Assembly: GCA_947496215.1 (NCBI GenBank)
Contig: CANMCF010000006.1
Coordinates: forward strand, 124,001 to 188,000
DNA length: 64,000 nt
DNA from: an uncultured Bizionia sp.
GTDB taxonomy: Bacteria > Bacteroidota > Bacteroidia > Flavobacteriales > Flavobacteriaceae
Reading direction: 5' to 3'
Below, piece after piece: positions 46,486 through 55,079 of this stretch (positions are counted from its first letter, which is position 1; each line of letters opens with the position of its first letter). The notes below the pieces were generated by a model. That model was not told the origin of the DNA and made no database searches. It saw only the letters and a program-made list of their open reading frames with translations. Position numbers and translations under genes: made by a program.

Positions 46486-47493
46486 ATGCAATTACAGTTT
46501 TCTTTCATTATTCCGGTTTACAATCGTCCCGACGAAATTGAAGAGCTCTTACATAGTTTTAAGGATTTGGAAACGACTTTGAGATATGAAATCGTCATAG
46601 TTGAGGACGGTTCCACAATACCGTGTAAGGAAGTCATAGAAAAATACGATGCCAAGTTGGAAATAGCTTACTATTTCAAGTCAAACTCTGGTCCAGGAGA
46701 TTCCAGAAACTATGGAATGCAAAAGGCCAAGGGAAATTATTATATCGTTTTGGACAGTGACTGTATTTTGCCTAGAGACTATCTCTCGGAAGTCGTTAAA
46801 GGATTGGAGAATGATTACGTAGATTGTTTTGGAGGCCCTGATGCTGCACATCATTCTTTCTCAAATCTACAAAAGGCAATTAACTTTTCCATGACCTCCT
46901 TTATAACCACTGGAGGGATTCGAGGGAATAAAAATAGCTTAGGTAAATTTCAGCCAAGAAGCTTCAATATGGGGATTTCTGAAAAAGCTTTCGAAGCTAC
47001 CAAAGGCTTTGGGAGAATACACCCAGGAGAAGATCCGGATTTATCCATTAGATTGTGGAAGGCAGGTTTTAGGACAAAGTTGATTCCTGAGGCATATGTT
47101 TATCATAAACGACGTATTTCATGGTCTAAATTTTATACGCAAGTCAACAAGTTTGGGATGGTAAGACCAATATTAAATGTATGGCATCCAAATACAAAAA
47201 AGATGACATATTGGTTTCCTGCAGTTTTTAGCCTAGGGGTTTTAGCATCGATAATATTGTTGTTTTTTAATGTTATTTGGCCTTTATACCTTGTTTTGGG
47301 GTATTATTCATTAGCTTTAATTCTAGCAATGGTACAAACAAAAAGTATCATTGTTGCTTTTCAAGCCCTAATAGCAATTACAATTCAGTTTTATGGTTAT
47401 GGTTATGGGTTTTTAAAAGCTTCGATAGCTATAGGGGTGTTTAATAAAAAGCCTGAGGAAGCGTTTCCCAAGTTGTTTTTCAAAGTTGAATAA
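46486..47493 (+). CDS. Glycosyltransferase family 2, membrane-anchored
   Basis: A 335-residue protein from the ATG at 46486 (MQLQFSFIIPVYNRPDE). An upstream open frame from 46357 is rejected because it would run through the preceding terminator. The GT-A motifs are seen in VEDGSTIPC, the DxD-type VLDSDCI, and FNMGISEKAF. Two C-terminal membrane helices (YWFPAVFSLGVLASIILLFF and a following segment) tie it to the inner membrane. It transfers a sugar from a nucleotide donor; the acceptor is unknown. Its stop overlaps the YbbR gene start. Confidence 0.87.
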   Translation: MQLQFSFIIPVYNRPDEIEELLHSFKDLETTLRYEIVIVEDGSTIPCKEVIEKYDAKLEIAYYFKSNSGPGDSRNYGMQKAKGNYYIVLDSDCILPRDYLSEVVKGLENDYVDCFGGPDAAHHSFSNLQKAINFSMTSFITTGGIRGNKNSLGKFQPRSFNMGISEKAFEATKGFGRIHPGEDPDLSIRLWKAGFRTKLIPEAYVYHKRRISWSKFYTQVNKFGMVRPILNVWHPNTKKMTYWFPAVFSLGVLASIILLFFNVIWPLYLVLGYYSLALILAMVQTKSIIVAFQALIAITIQFYGYGYGFLKASIAIGVFNKKPEEAFPKLFFKVE

Positions 47494-48455
47494 TGGTTGT
47501 AATCAAATCCAAAATAGTCAGAATATTCAAGAGCCGAAAAATCAATGTTTTTTTTCTTTTTTTTCTGTTGGCGTTTGTCATTTTGATACTCACAAAACTA
47601 TCAAAGGAATATACGAATACAATTGTATTGGATGTGAAGCCAGAAGGTGTCCCAGAGGAAGTCATCGTTTTAAATGACTCTACCCATAGATTGAAGGTTA
47701 CATTGACAACACATGGTTTCAAATGGTTCAATTTCTATATGAAGACACCAGAATTGACCATAGATTTTAGTGAGGATGTCAATAAGACGGAGGATTTTTT
47801 CATTTGGAGCACATCAAAAGGCTTTTCCAACATCAATGATCAATTTGATAAGAATACCAAAATAAAAAGCATCAACCCAGATACCTTGAAGTTCAAGTAC
47901 GATGTCAATGCAGTAAAACACATACCTGTAAAAGTTAATGCGCAGCTAACATTCAGCCCAGGTTACGACATGCTGAATGAGATTGAAATAAACCCAGACA
48001 CCATAAAGGTCATAGGACCGGCAAGCATATTGGCAGAATTGGAATATCTTGAGACCGAAGATCTGGTTTTGAAAAACGTGAAGACAGCGATAAGCAATAC
48101 GCTATCCATACAAACGAAGTCGATAGATGACAAGGTGAAATACGATTTTGAAGAAGTGGAAGCAAGCGCAGTCGTGGAACGATTTACAGAAGGTACCTTG
48201 AGTATTCCGATTCAAGTAATAAACGTACCCAAGGGAATACGATTGAAACACTTTCCCAAGAATGTGAAAGTGTCATATTATACGAGTTTGGAGGCGTTTA
48301 AAGATGTTAGGGAAAAAGACTTTAGAGTTGTTTGTGATTATAACGATTTGGAAAAAAACAGCATTTATCTAACACCAAGATTGACAAAGAAACCTAGAAA
48401 GGTCAAAAGCACACGATTGCATCAACAAAAAATAGAATTTATTATTACAGAATGA
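47493..48455 (+). CDS. YbbR-like domain protein
   Basis: A 320-residue protein with an N-terminal transmembrane helix (KINVFFLFFLLAFVILIL) followed by beta-rich YbbR-type repeats (EEVIVLNDSTHRLKVTLTTHGF, YDMLNEIEINPDTIKVIGPASIL and ILSIPIQVINVPKGIRL-like). YbbR domains bind partner proteins and are linked to diadenylate cyclase in other bacteria; the partner is unclear here. It overlaps both neighbours by one to four bases. Confidence 0.87.
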   Translation: MVVIKSKIVRIFKSRKINVFFLFFLLAFVILILTKLSKEYTNTIVLDVKPEGVPEEVIVLNDSTHRLKVTLTTHGFKWFNFYMKTPELTIDFSEDVNKTEDFFIWSTSKGFSNINDQFDKNTKIKSINPDTLKFKYDVNAVKHIPVKVNAQLTFSPGYDMLNEIEINPDTIKVIGPASILAELEYLETEDLVLKNVKTAISNTLSIQTKSIDDKVKYDFEEVEASAVVERFTEGTLSIPIQVINVPKGIRLKHFPKNVKVSYYTSLEAFKDVREKDFRVVCDYNDLEKNSIYLTPRLTKKPRKVKSTRLHQQKIEFIITE

Positions 48456-49051
48456 TTACGGTAGGACTTACAGGAGGAATAGGGAGCGGTAAAACAACAG
48501 TGGCAAAACAATTTGAGGCTATTGGGGTCCCAATATACATAGCCGATGATGAAGCTAAAGCCTTAATGTTGAGATCCAAGGTGATAAGACGAAAGCTCAT
48601 AGCATTGTTTGGAGAGAAAGCTTATGTGGACAATGGATTGAACAAACCCTATTTGTCGAAAGCAATCTTTAATGACAAAAGCCTATTGGAACAAATGAAT
48701 GAAATCGTTCACCCGAGGGTGGGGCGCCATTTTACAAAATGGAAAGCCAAACAAGTGGCGCCATATGTCATAAAAGAAGCGGCTATTTTGTTTGAAAACG
48801 GAAGCTATGAGCATTATGACTACATAATAACAGTGGTTGCTTCAGAAACGTCAAGAATAGAACGTGTCATAAAACGAGATGCAACGACAAAAGAAAAGGT
48901 ACTATCCATAATCAAGAACCAATGGAGTGATGCCGAAAAAGTGAAGAAATCCCATTTTGTAATAGAAAACGATGATCTTTCGTCTACAAAAGATCAGGTT
49001 TTGGCCATTCACAAGACATTGCTTAATGCTAGTAAAACTAAACTCGTTTAA
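48452..49051 (+). CDS. coaE: Dephospho-CoA kinase
   Basis: A 199-residue enzyme catalysing the last step of coenzyme A synthesis. The P-loop is GLTGGIGSGKTTV and the conserved DDEAK and HPRV motifs follow. Length is typical. It overlaps the YbbR gene by 4 bp. CoaBC is encoded about 8 kb upstream in the same window, so two CoA steps are close but not adjacent. Confidence 0.95.
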   Translation: MITVGLTGGIGSGKTTVAKQFEAIGVPIYIADDEAKALMLRSKVIRRKLIALFGEKAYVDNGLNKPYLSKAIFNDKSLLEQMNEIVHPRVGRHFTKWKAKQVAPYVIKEAAILFENGSYEHYDYIITVVASETSRIERVIKRDATTKEKVLSIIKNQWSDAEKVKKSHFVIENDDLSSTKDQVLAIHKTLLNASKTKLV

Positions 49052-49202
49052 TTTACGAATACGATCTTAAAGAGTTTTTAAGTAGTATTTGTCTTATAAA
49101 TGTTTTATCTTGTAGTAGGCTTTTTATCGATAAAATGCAGGCCAAGCCAGTACTGGAGCTCAAATTTTAACATTTTTGTTAATGTAAGGTTAAATCGAAG
49201 GA

Positions 49203-49229
49203 TTGCTAAATGTTAAAATATTAATTTTG
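49203..49229 (+). promoter_or_regulatory. Bacteroidota-type promoter next to the histidine kinase start
   Basis: TTG at 49203-49205 and TAATTTTG at 49222-49229 are 16 bp apart. The -7 element ends one base before the ATG at 49231, so the transcript might be nearly leaderless or start further down. Confidence 0.45.
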
Positions 49230-49230
49230 A

Positions 49231-50802
49231 ATGATGAGTAAGAAAGTGTTTCTGGTTTTAGTCATCTTAATGAGTTTGTCTTTAATAGGTATAATCTTTT
49301 TGCAAGCCTATTATATAACAGATTCTGTTAGAAATGAAGAAGATCAATTCGTCTCTAACGTCAAAAGAGCTCTAAGCTATGTTTCCAAGGAAATTGGGGA
49401 CGAAGAATTTAAAGATCACATATTAAAACTGAGGGAATTAATAGATCAAGGTGTTGAAGTCGATGTTGATACGACAGCAGTACTTAATTTATACATAAAA
49501 CAGGATCGAGAAGATACGAATGAAACGTTATTTTATAGAAACGGAATTTTAGAAGAAAATTATAAAGTATCATCGCAGCTCTTTGACATAGGTTTAGATA
49601 GTACAAGTATAAAGCGTATTATTAACGAAAATCAGACGACTGTCTACAGGACAGGAGATTTGGACAGCTCCAATAAAACCGATGCTATGTTGGCTCAAAT
49701 AGGAAGCATATCCAGAACCGAAGATTTGATGTTTGAAACACATTATGACAACATTGCCTATAGAAAGCCCATTCATAAAAGGGTGAGCAAGGAAAAGATA
49801 GATAGGCTTCTTCGGTTTAAATTGCTGGAAGACAACATAAACATAGATTACGAATTTGCAATCTATAGCAATAATTTGGCAACGAAGGTAAAAACGGAAA
49901 ATTTCGAGATGGCGAATGCATATGTAAGTGTGCCTTTTTTCAAAAATGAAAAAGACCCAAGCAATTATCAATTGTTGGTGGAATTTCCAGAACGAAAAAA
50001 ATTCATATTGTCATCAATAATGACAATGTTGATATTATCGATAGTGTTTACGTCCATAATAATACTTGGATATTCCAGTGCTTTGTTTCAATTGGTAAAA
50101 CAGCGTCAGATTTCTGAAATAAAAACAGATTTCATAAATAACATGACGCATGAGTTCAAGACACCAATTGCAACGATAAATTTAGCGTTGGATGCTATCA
50201 GAAACCCTAAGATCATAGATAACAAAGACAAGGTCATGCGTTATCTCTCTATGATCAAGGAAGAAAATAAACGTATGCATGCGCAGGTGGAAAATGTTTT
50301 GAGAATATCGAAACTTGAAAAAAATGAACTCAACATTAGTAAGGAAAGGGTAAGCATCAACGACTTAATTGAAGATGCCATTTCTCATGTGGAGTTAATT
50401 ATAGAAGATAGAGGAGGGACTATCGACACGGATTTCAAAGCTGATAAGACTTCAGTTTTGGCTAATGAGACACATTTTACCAACGTATTGGTAAATATTT
50501 TGGACAATGCCATAAAGTATTCCGTAGATGCCCCCATAATAAATGTTGAATTGGAGAATGTTGGAACCAATATTTTAATCAAGATAAAAGATCAAGGTAG
50601 TGGTATGAGTAAAGCCGCCCAAAAAAGAGTCTTTGAAAAATTTTATAGAGAACATACAGGAAACATACATAATGTAAAAGGACATGGGTTGGGGTTGGCC
50701 TATGTTAAAAGAATTGTAGATGACCATCATGGTTACATATCAGTAGAAAGTGAAAAAGAAAAGGGAAGCATATTTACGATTAAGCTTCCATTAATATCAT
50801 AA
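49231..50802 (+). CDS. Sensor histidine kinase
   Basis: A 523-residue membrane protein. An N-terminal transmembrane helix, a periplasmic sensor region (about residues 30-258), a second helix (IMTMLILSIVFTSIIIL) and the kinase core follow. The phosphorylated histidine is H307 in NNMTHEFKTP, with ATP-binding boxes N (FTNVLVNILDNAIKYS), G1 (IKDQGSGM) and G2 (HGLGLAYVKRIV). A response regulator gene follows 5 bp later, giving a standard two-component pair. The signal is unknown. An alternative start is one codon later. Confidence 0.94.
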   Translation: MMSKKVFLVLVILMSLSLIGIIFLQAYYITDSVRNEEDQFVSNVKRALSYVSKEIGDEEFKDHILKLRELIDQGVEVDVDTTAVLNLYIKQDREDTNETLFYRNGILEENYKVSSQLFDIGLDSTSIKRIINENQTTVYRTGDLDSSNKTDAMLAQIGSISRTEDLMFETHYDNIAYRKPIHKRVSKEKIDRLLRFKLLEDNINIDYEFAIYSNNLATKVKTENFEMANAYVSVPFFKNEKDPSNYQLLVEFPERKKFILSSIMTMLILSIVFTSIIILGYSSALFQLVKQRQISEIKTDFINNMTHEFKTPIATINLALDAIRNPKIIDNKDKVMRYLSMIKEENKRMHAQVENVLRISKLEKNELNISKERVSINDLIEDAISHVELIIEDRGGTIDTDFKADKTSVLANETHFTNVLVNILDNAIKYSVDAPIINVELENVGTNILIKIKDQGSGMSKAAQKRVFEKFYREHTGNIHNVKGHGLGLAYVKRIVDDHHGYISVESEKEKGSIFTIKLPLIS

Positions 50803-50807
50803 TTACT

Positions 50808-51515
50808 ATGGAAGAACAGCAGAAGAAAATATTATTAGTTGAAGATGATCCAAATTTTGGAACCGTTTTAAAGGATTATTTAATAATGAATGACTATGAG
50901 GTCGTACATGCCAAGAATGGTATGGAAGGCTTCGAGAAGTTTAAAAAGGACGATTACGATCTATGCATACTGGATGTTATGATGCCTTATAAGGACGGCT
51001 TTACGCTAGCTAAGGAAATAAGGGAGAAAAATACGGATGTACCTATTGTTTTCTTAACTGCAAAAGCAATGAAAGAGGATGTCTTGAAAGGTTACAAGGT
51101 AGGAGCAGATGACTATTTGAACAAACCTTTTGATAGTGAGGTGCTATTGATGAAGATAAAGGCGATTATGCAGCGTAAGGCAACAGAAACAGTTGCAGAC
51201 AGCAAGCAATTTGAATTCAAGATTGGTAATTTCGATTTGAACTCAAAGTTGCGTTTCCTCAAGTTCAAAGGAGGAGAGCCAACAAAACTTTCTCCAAAAG
51301 AAAACGAGTTGTTACGTTTGTTGGCGTTGCATGAAAACGATTTGATGCCTAGGGAGTTGGCATTGACTAAGATTTGGAGGGATGATAACTATTTTACATC
51401 CAGAAGTATGGATGTTTACATTGCCAAGTTACGCAAGTATTTGAAAATAGATGACAAGGTAGAAATATTGAACATTCACGGAGAAGGATTCAGATTGGTG
51501 GTCAATCACGAATAG
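50808..51515 (+). CDS. OmpR-family response regulator
   Basis: A 235-residue protein. The receiver domain has VEDD at 11-14 and the phospho-acceptor D56 in CILDVMMP; the T/K positions (FLTAKA and NKPFD) are intact. The winged-helix output follows (LSPKENELLRLLALHENDLMPRELALTKIW, with IHGEGFRLV at the end). It pairs with the kinase gene before it and would regulate promoters in response. Confidence 0.95.
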   Translation: MEEQQKKILLVEDDPNFGTVLKDYLIMNDYEVVHAKNGMEGFEKFKKDDYDLCILDVMMPYKDGFTLAKEIREKNTDVPIVFLTAKAMKEDVLKGYKVGADDYLNKPFDSEVLLMKIKAIMQRKATETVADSKQFEFKIGNFDLNSKLRFLKFKGGEPTKLSPKENELLRLLALHENDLMPRELALTKIWRDDNYFTSRSMDVYIAKLRKYLKIDDKVEILNIHGEGFRLVVNHE

Positions 51516-51540
51516 AAGACTTTTTTTACTATGAAATAAG

Positions 51541-51572
51541 CCCTGAATAACTTTTGTTGTTCAGGTTTTTTT
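51541..51572 (+). terminator. Terminator after the two-component pair
   Basis: A 10-bp stem with one G-T pair (51542-51551 with 51556-51565) and loop tttt is followed by eight T residues, 26 bp past the response regulator stop. Confidence 0.85.
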
Positions 51573-51705
51573 TGATCAAAAAAACAAAAAAATCACAAGT
51601 ATGTAAACCCAATTCTCATCAGTGTTAAATTCAATTTCGATTATAATCGTTTGAATATGAGTATTTTTTGAGGTTCTGTCGCTTTATGGAATTAAAAATT
51701 CTTCA

Positions 51706-51713
51706 TATATTTG
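51706..51713 (+). promoter_or_regulatory. Possible -7 element before the barrel protein
   Basis: TATATTTG matches the Bacteroidota -7 consensus, 26 bp before the start at 51740. No TTG is placed well upstream. Confidence 0.35.
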
Positions 51714-51739
51714 AATTCCATTGAACATAAATCACCCTT

Positions 51740-52411
51740 ATGAAAAAGTCACTGCTTAGTATCGTAATAGTCAGTTTTGTTTTGTTGAACGTTAATGCCC
51801 AGAACTATGGCGAATTTCAATTTGGGATAGGAGGAGGAGTAAGTTTCTCTAGCGCTACCATTGATGATGATACTGAAACAGGATCACTTACTTCATTTAA
51901 CGTAGCTTTCTCCACAGAGTATTATGTTCACAATAGATTGGGGATAAAAGCAAAGATAATTTATGACAACAAAGGATGGGAAGGTGAGACTACAAACCCT
52001 GATTCTATTCTTGAAACCATCAAAACAGACTATAGCTTGAGTTATATTACTGTTCCAGTAATGGCTAACTTCCATTTTGGTTCAATACAAAGTAGGGCTC
52101 AACCATTTGCAACAAGACCTTGGTATTTGAGTTTGGGACCTTATGTTGGCTTCTTATCCAAAGCTGAAGAATCTAAATTGGGAACAGATTTTAAAGAAAC
52201 ACTTAAAGGAATTGACTATGGTGTTGCCTTTAATTTTGGAGTGCGCTTTGAAGTCGCCGATTTTACTAAGCTATATGTTGAATACGATGGGCAATATGGG
52301 CTTGCCGATATTTCGTCTGATTCAACGAGTTCAACTGCCAATGAGCATATATCTATAAAAAACGGACTGAGGAGTAGTTTCAACCTAGGTCTGCTTTTTG
52401 CTTTCTATTAG
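51740..52411 (+). CDS. Outer membrane beta-barrel protein, PorT-like
   Basis: A 223-residue protein with a signal peptide (ending VNAQ). The strand pattern FQFGIGGGVSFSSATI, SYITVPVMANFHFGS, YLSLGPYVGFL and SFNLGLLFAFY fits the outer membrane barrel/PorT-like family. It is likely in the outer membrane; function is unknown. A 314-bp gap after it holds a terminator but no other gene. Confidence 0.85.
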   Translation: MKKSLLSIVIVSFVLLNVNAQNYGEFQFGIGGGVSFSSATIDDDTETGSLTSFNVAFSTEYYVHNRLGIKAKIIYDNKGWEGETTNPDSILETIKTDYSLSYITVPVMANFHFGSIQSRAQPFATRPWYLSLGPYVGFLSKAEESKLGTDFKETLKGIDYGVAFNFGVRFEVADFTKLYVEYDGQYGLADISSDSTSSTANEHISIKNGLRSSFNLGLLFAFY

Positions 52412-52556
52412 GAATATGATTTTTAGGCTACTTATGAAAATTACCATAGTATTTCTTTCATATGGATAAAAGTTTTGTAAGTGCTGGGGATATATGACAA
52501 GATATAAATGAGAGACTGATCACTAGTAAATACTCACTTCAAGTGTCATATAAAAG

Positions 52557-52584
52557 GAAAAACACGTAGTTGTACGTGTTTTTT
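52557..52584 (+). terminator. Terminator after the barrel protein
   Basis: The arms aaaaacacgta (52558-52568) and tacgtgttttt (52573-52583) form an 11-bp perfect stem with loop gttg, T-rich on the 3' side, about 150 bp past the barrel stop. The rest of the 52412-52725 gap shows nothing else I can name. Confidence 0.85.
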
Positions 52585-52725
52585 CAAACTCTAACTTCAC
52601 TAGTTTTGATGCTAAATGATACCTTTTCTGTGAATCGATTTTGATTTGCTAGAGCATGGGAAATAGGATGACACCATATGGATGGTAGCAATCTCGTTTA
52701 GACCATAAAACATTGATTAACTTAA

Positions 52726-53718
52726 ATGGAAAATATGATTAAGGAAAAAACGATTTTTGACATTGGAAAGCGATCTGTTTCATTGTTGGAAAAGGGAATA
52801 AGTCAAGCCGAAATAGAAAAAAATCTAAAAGAGATACACGTTCACTTTCAAAAGGTGACGGCCATTACCGGTTTCGATTCCAAAATAGAGCATATGGCAT
52901 CAGTTTTAGCCGCAAAAGGAAAGGCTTTGGGGTTGAATTATGCAGCTCAATGTCTGTTGGATTACAAAAGGACTGTGAAATTCCTAAGAGCAGTCGTTAA
53001 AGCGATCAAAGACAAACAAAAAGCATCACCAGGAGAATTAATCCACATATTTTATGCAGGATGTGGTCCTTATGCACCGTTTATAACTTTGGTTGCTCCT
53101 CTTTTTAGCCCTGATGAAATACGATTTTCTATATTGGAGATCAATGGAAATTCGCTTGAATCTGCAAAGGGGTTGATAGAATCATTGGAGTTGTCAGATT
53201 ATGTAGAGGAGTTTCATCTAGGAGATGCGGTTATCTTCGAGGTTACAAGCCCAGAAAAATATCATATCCTAATTAGTGAAACATTGGACGCCTTGCTTTA
53301 TAGAGAATGTTACCTCCCAATTTTGTTTAACATGTTACCTCAATTCAATGAAAATATAACATTGATACCAGAGAATGTTTGTTTGAATTTGATTTTTTTA
53401 CCTTATAGTGCAGGCAATCATCAAGAGTGTGATGCTGGTAAAATCATAGATGCACGAGAAGCAGTGACCATCCATGGGGATGACCCCATACCATTGCAAT
53501 TGCCAGAAAAAACATTTGCATTGGAAGCAATGGAACGTTACAAGAGCCTAATTATAGATACAAAGGTACACATCTATGATGATATTTGGTTGGATAGAGG
53601 AGAATCGTCCTTGACGCTTCCCTTGGAAATGATATTGGATCAGCCTTTTCAAGATGGTGCCATCGTTTTTACTTATCATATGGAGCCTGACATAGAATTG
53701 AAATATGTGCTTGAGTAG
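52726..53718 (+). CDS. SAM-dependent methyltransferase with PRMT-like core
   Basis: A 330-residue cytoplasmic protein. The SAM-binding motif I reads HIFYAGCGPYAPF (107-119), followed by the acidic strand end FSILEIN (E138). The stretch SETLDALLYRECYLP (184-198) contains E185 and E194, nine residues apart, matching the double-E loop of protein arginine methyltransferases (PRMT1 E144 and E153). LIPENVCLNLIF then resembles the strand after this loop in PRMTs. I do not see the THW motif. Bacterial arginine methylation by such a protein is inference. The gene is flanked by non-coding stretches with no operon partner, suggesting a transferred gene. Confidence 0.7.
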   Translation: MENMIKEKTIFDIGKRSVSLLEKGISQAEIEKNLKEIHVHFQKVTAITGFDSKIEHMASVLAAKGKALGLNYAAQCLLDYKRTVKFLRAVVKAIKDKQKASPGELIHIFYAGCGPYAPFITLVAPLFSPDEIRFSILEINGNSLESAKGLIESLELSDYVEEFHLGDAVIFEVTSPEKYHILISETLDALLYRECYLPILFNMLPQFNENITLIPENVCLNLIFLPYSAGNHQECDAGKIIDAREAVTIHGDDPIPLQLPEKTFALEAMERYKSLIIDTKVHIYDDIWLDRGESSLTLPLEMILDQPFQDGAIVFTYHMEPDIELKYVLE

Positions 53719-54122
53719 ATGAAGAAATATGTGGCTTCACGTATTTTTTTAAAAAATAACATCATTAACTTTTAGGGTAATCACTTGTTAATCAGTCGTT
53801 TTTTTTATGAGAAAAGGTTTTCAGGTTTTTGTTGAGTGCTTTTAAGGTACATCTATATCCAAAACAATGAGAACAAATGCAAATATGCTAAATCCCAATT
53901 AGGATGTAAAATTTAAATCAGAGTATAGGGAATCATTATTTACAAGGAAGAACTTTATGAAGACATTGTCAACCGCTTCAATAATCTAAATAAGGTTAAG
54001 AAGTTCGATATGTTTTTTCGATGACTTGTAGAAAGATTAAAAGAACTTAAACCTAAAAGTGGTGTTTATAAAAAATAAATGCTTGTCAGTATTATGTGAA
54101 GACTCTGAAATGATGTTTTGCT
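53719..54122. other. Intergenic region containing a gene relic
   Basis: Apart from the relic at 53929-54078 (listed separately), I see no gene or clear terminator in this 400-bp stretch. The region separates a plus-strand gene from the convergent miaA. Confidence 0.5.
53929..54078 (+). pseudogene. Small gene relic with an in-frame stop
   Basis: The frame beginning at 53929 reads GIIIYKEELYEDIVNRFNNL then NKVKKFDMFF, meets TGA at 54022-54024, and continues in the same frame as LVERLKELKPKSGVYKK to the TAA at 54076. Residues on both sides of the stop look like one protein end. No start codon lies upstream within the frame. The parent gene is not recognised. Confidence 0.45.
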
Positions 54123-55040
54123 TTAAGTGCTTACATCAATGGAAGCAATCATATCATCAAAATCATATTCATAATCAAACCAAAGTGTATTTTGATTTCG
54201 TTTGAACCAAGTAAGTTGACGTTTGGCAAAACGGCGGGAGTTCTTTTTCATTTCCGAAATTGCAAAATCCATCGTCCACTCTCCATTCAAATAATTGAAT
54301 AATTCCTTGTAACCTACAGTGTTCAATGCATTTAAATGTTGCTTAGGTAGCAAGGATTTTGCCTCTTCGAGTTGGCCATTTTTCATCATGATATCTACAC
54401 GTCTATTGATGCGATCGTAAATAATGGGCCTTTCTGCAGTTAGGCCAACGGTAATCGTTTTAAAAGGTCGCTTGCCTTTTTCCTTGTTTAAAAAAGACGA
54501 ATAGGGTTTTCCGGAGCCAATGCAAATTTCCAAGGCCCTGATAACGCGATGTGGATTTTCTATCGCTATGGTATCGTATGTGTTAGCATCCAATGCCTTT
54601 AATTGCTGTTGTAGTGTTTCCAAGCCTTCGGTCTCCAGCTTGTTGTTCAATTGTTCCCTAATGTTTTTATCTACTTCAGGGAAATCATCGAGTCCTTTTG
54701 TAACGGCATCAACGTACAAACCGGAGCCACCAACCATAACAACCACGTCATATGCTTTAAAAAGCGTTTTTAAGCATTGTATGGCGTCTTTTTCAAAAGC
54801 GCCTACATTGTATTCATCATCTATGGATTTATGGTGTATGAAATGATGTTTGGCCTCTGATAATTCTTTTGGCGTAGGAGCTGCGGTTCCAATTTGCATT
54901 TCCTTGAAAAATTGTCTAGAATCGGCAGAAATGATTTCGGTATTGAAATGTCGTGCCAATTTTATGCTCAAACTCGTTTTGCCTATGGCCGTGGGACCGA
55001 CAACGGAAATTAATGTTTTATGTGAATCTGATTGATTGAT
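54123..55040 (-). CDS. miaA: tRNA dimethylallyltransferase (start codon not canonical)
   Basis: MiaA adds a dimethylallyl group to A37 of tRNAs. The protein has the P-loop GPTAIGKT, then HFNTEIISADSRQFFKEM and the conserved GGSGLYVDAV. A TTG at 54971 would skip the P-loop, so the real start is upstream. But between the P-loop and the in-frame TAA at 55080-55082 there is no ATG, GTG or TTG. I place the start at the ATC at 55038-55040, which gives 305 residues, the usual length. The stop of the preceding channel gene is in the same frame. The gene product is likely made, but its start is uncertain. Confidence 0.85.
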   Translation of the reverse strand: MNQSDSHKTLISVVGPTAIGKTSLSIKLARHFNTEIISADSRQFFKEMQIGTAAPTPKELSEAKHHFIHHKSIDDEYNVGAFEKDAIQCLKTLFKAYDVVVMVGGSGLYVDAVTKGLDDFPEVDKNIREQLNNKLETEGLETLQQQLKALDANTYDTIAIENPHRVIRALEICIGSGKPYSSFLNKEKGKRPFKTITVGLTAERPIIYDRINRRVDIMMKNGQLEEAKSLLPKQHLNALNTVGYKELFNYLNGEWTMDFAISEMKKNSRRFAKRQLTWFKRNQNTLWFDYEYDFDDMIASIDVST

Positions 55041-55079
55041 CGTGAAACGCGTTTTTGTGATGGGTTGAGATACTTTTCT

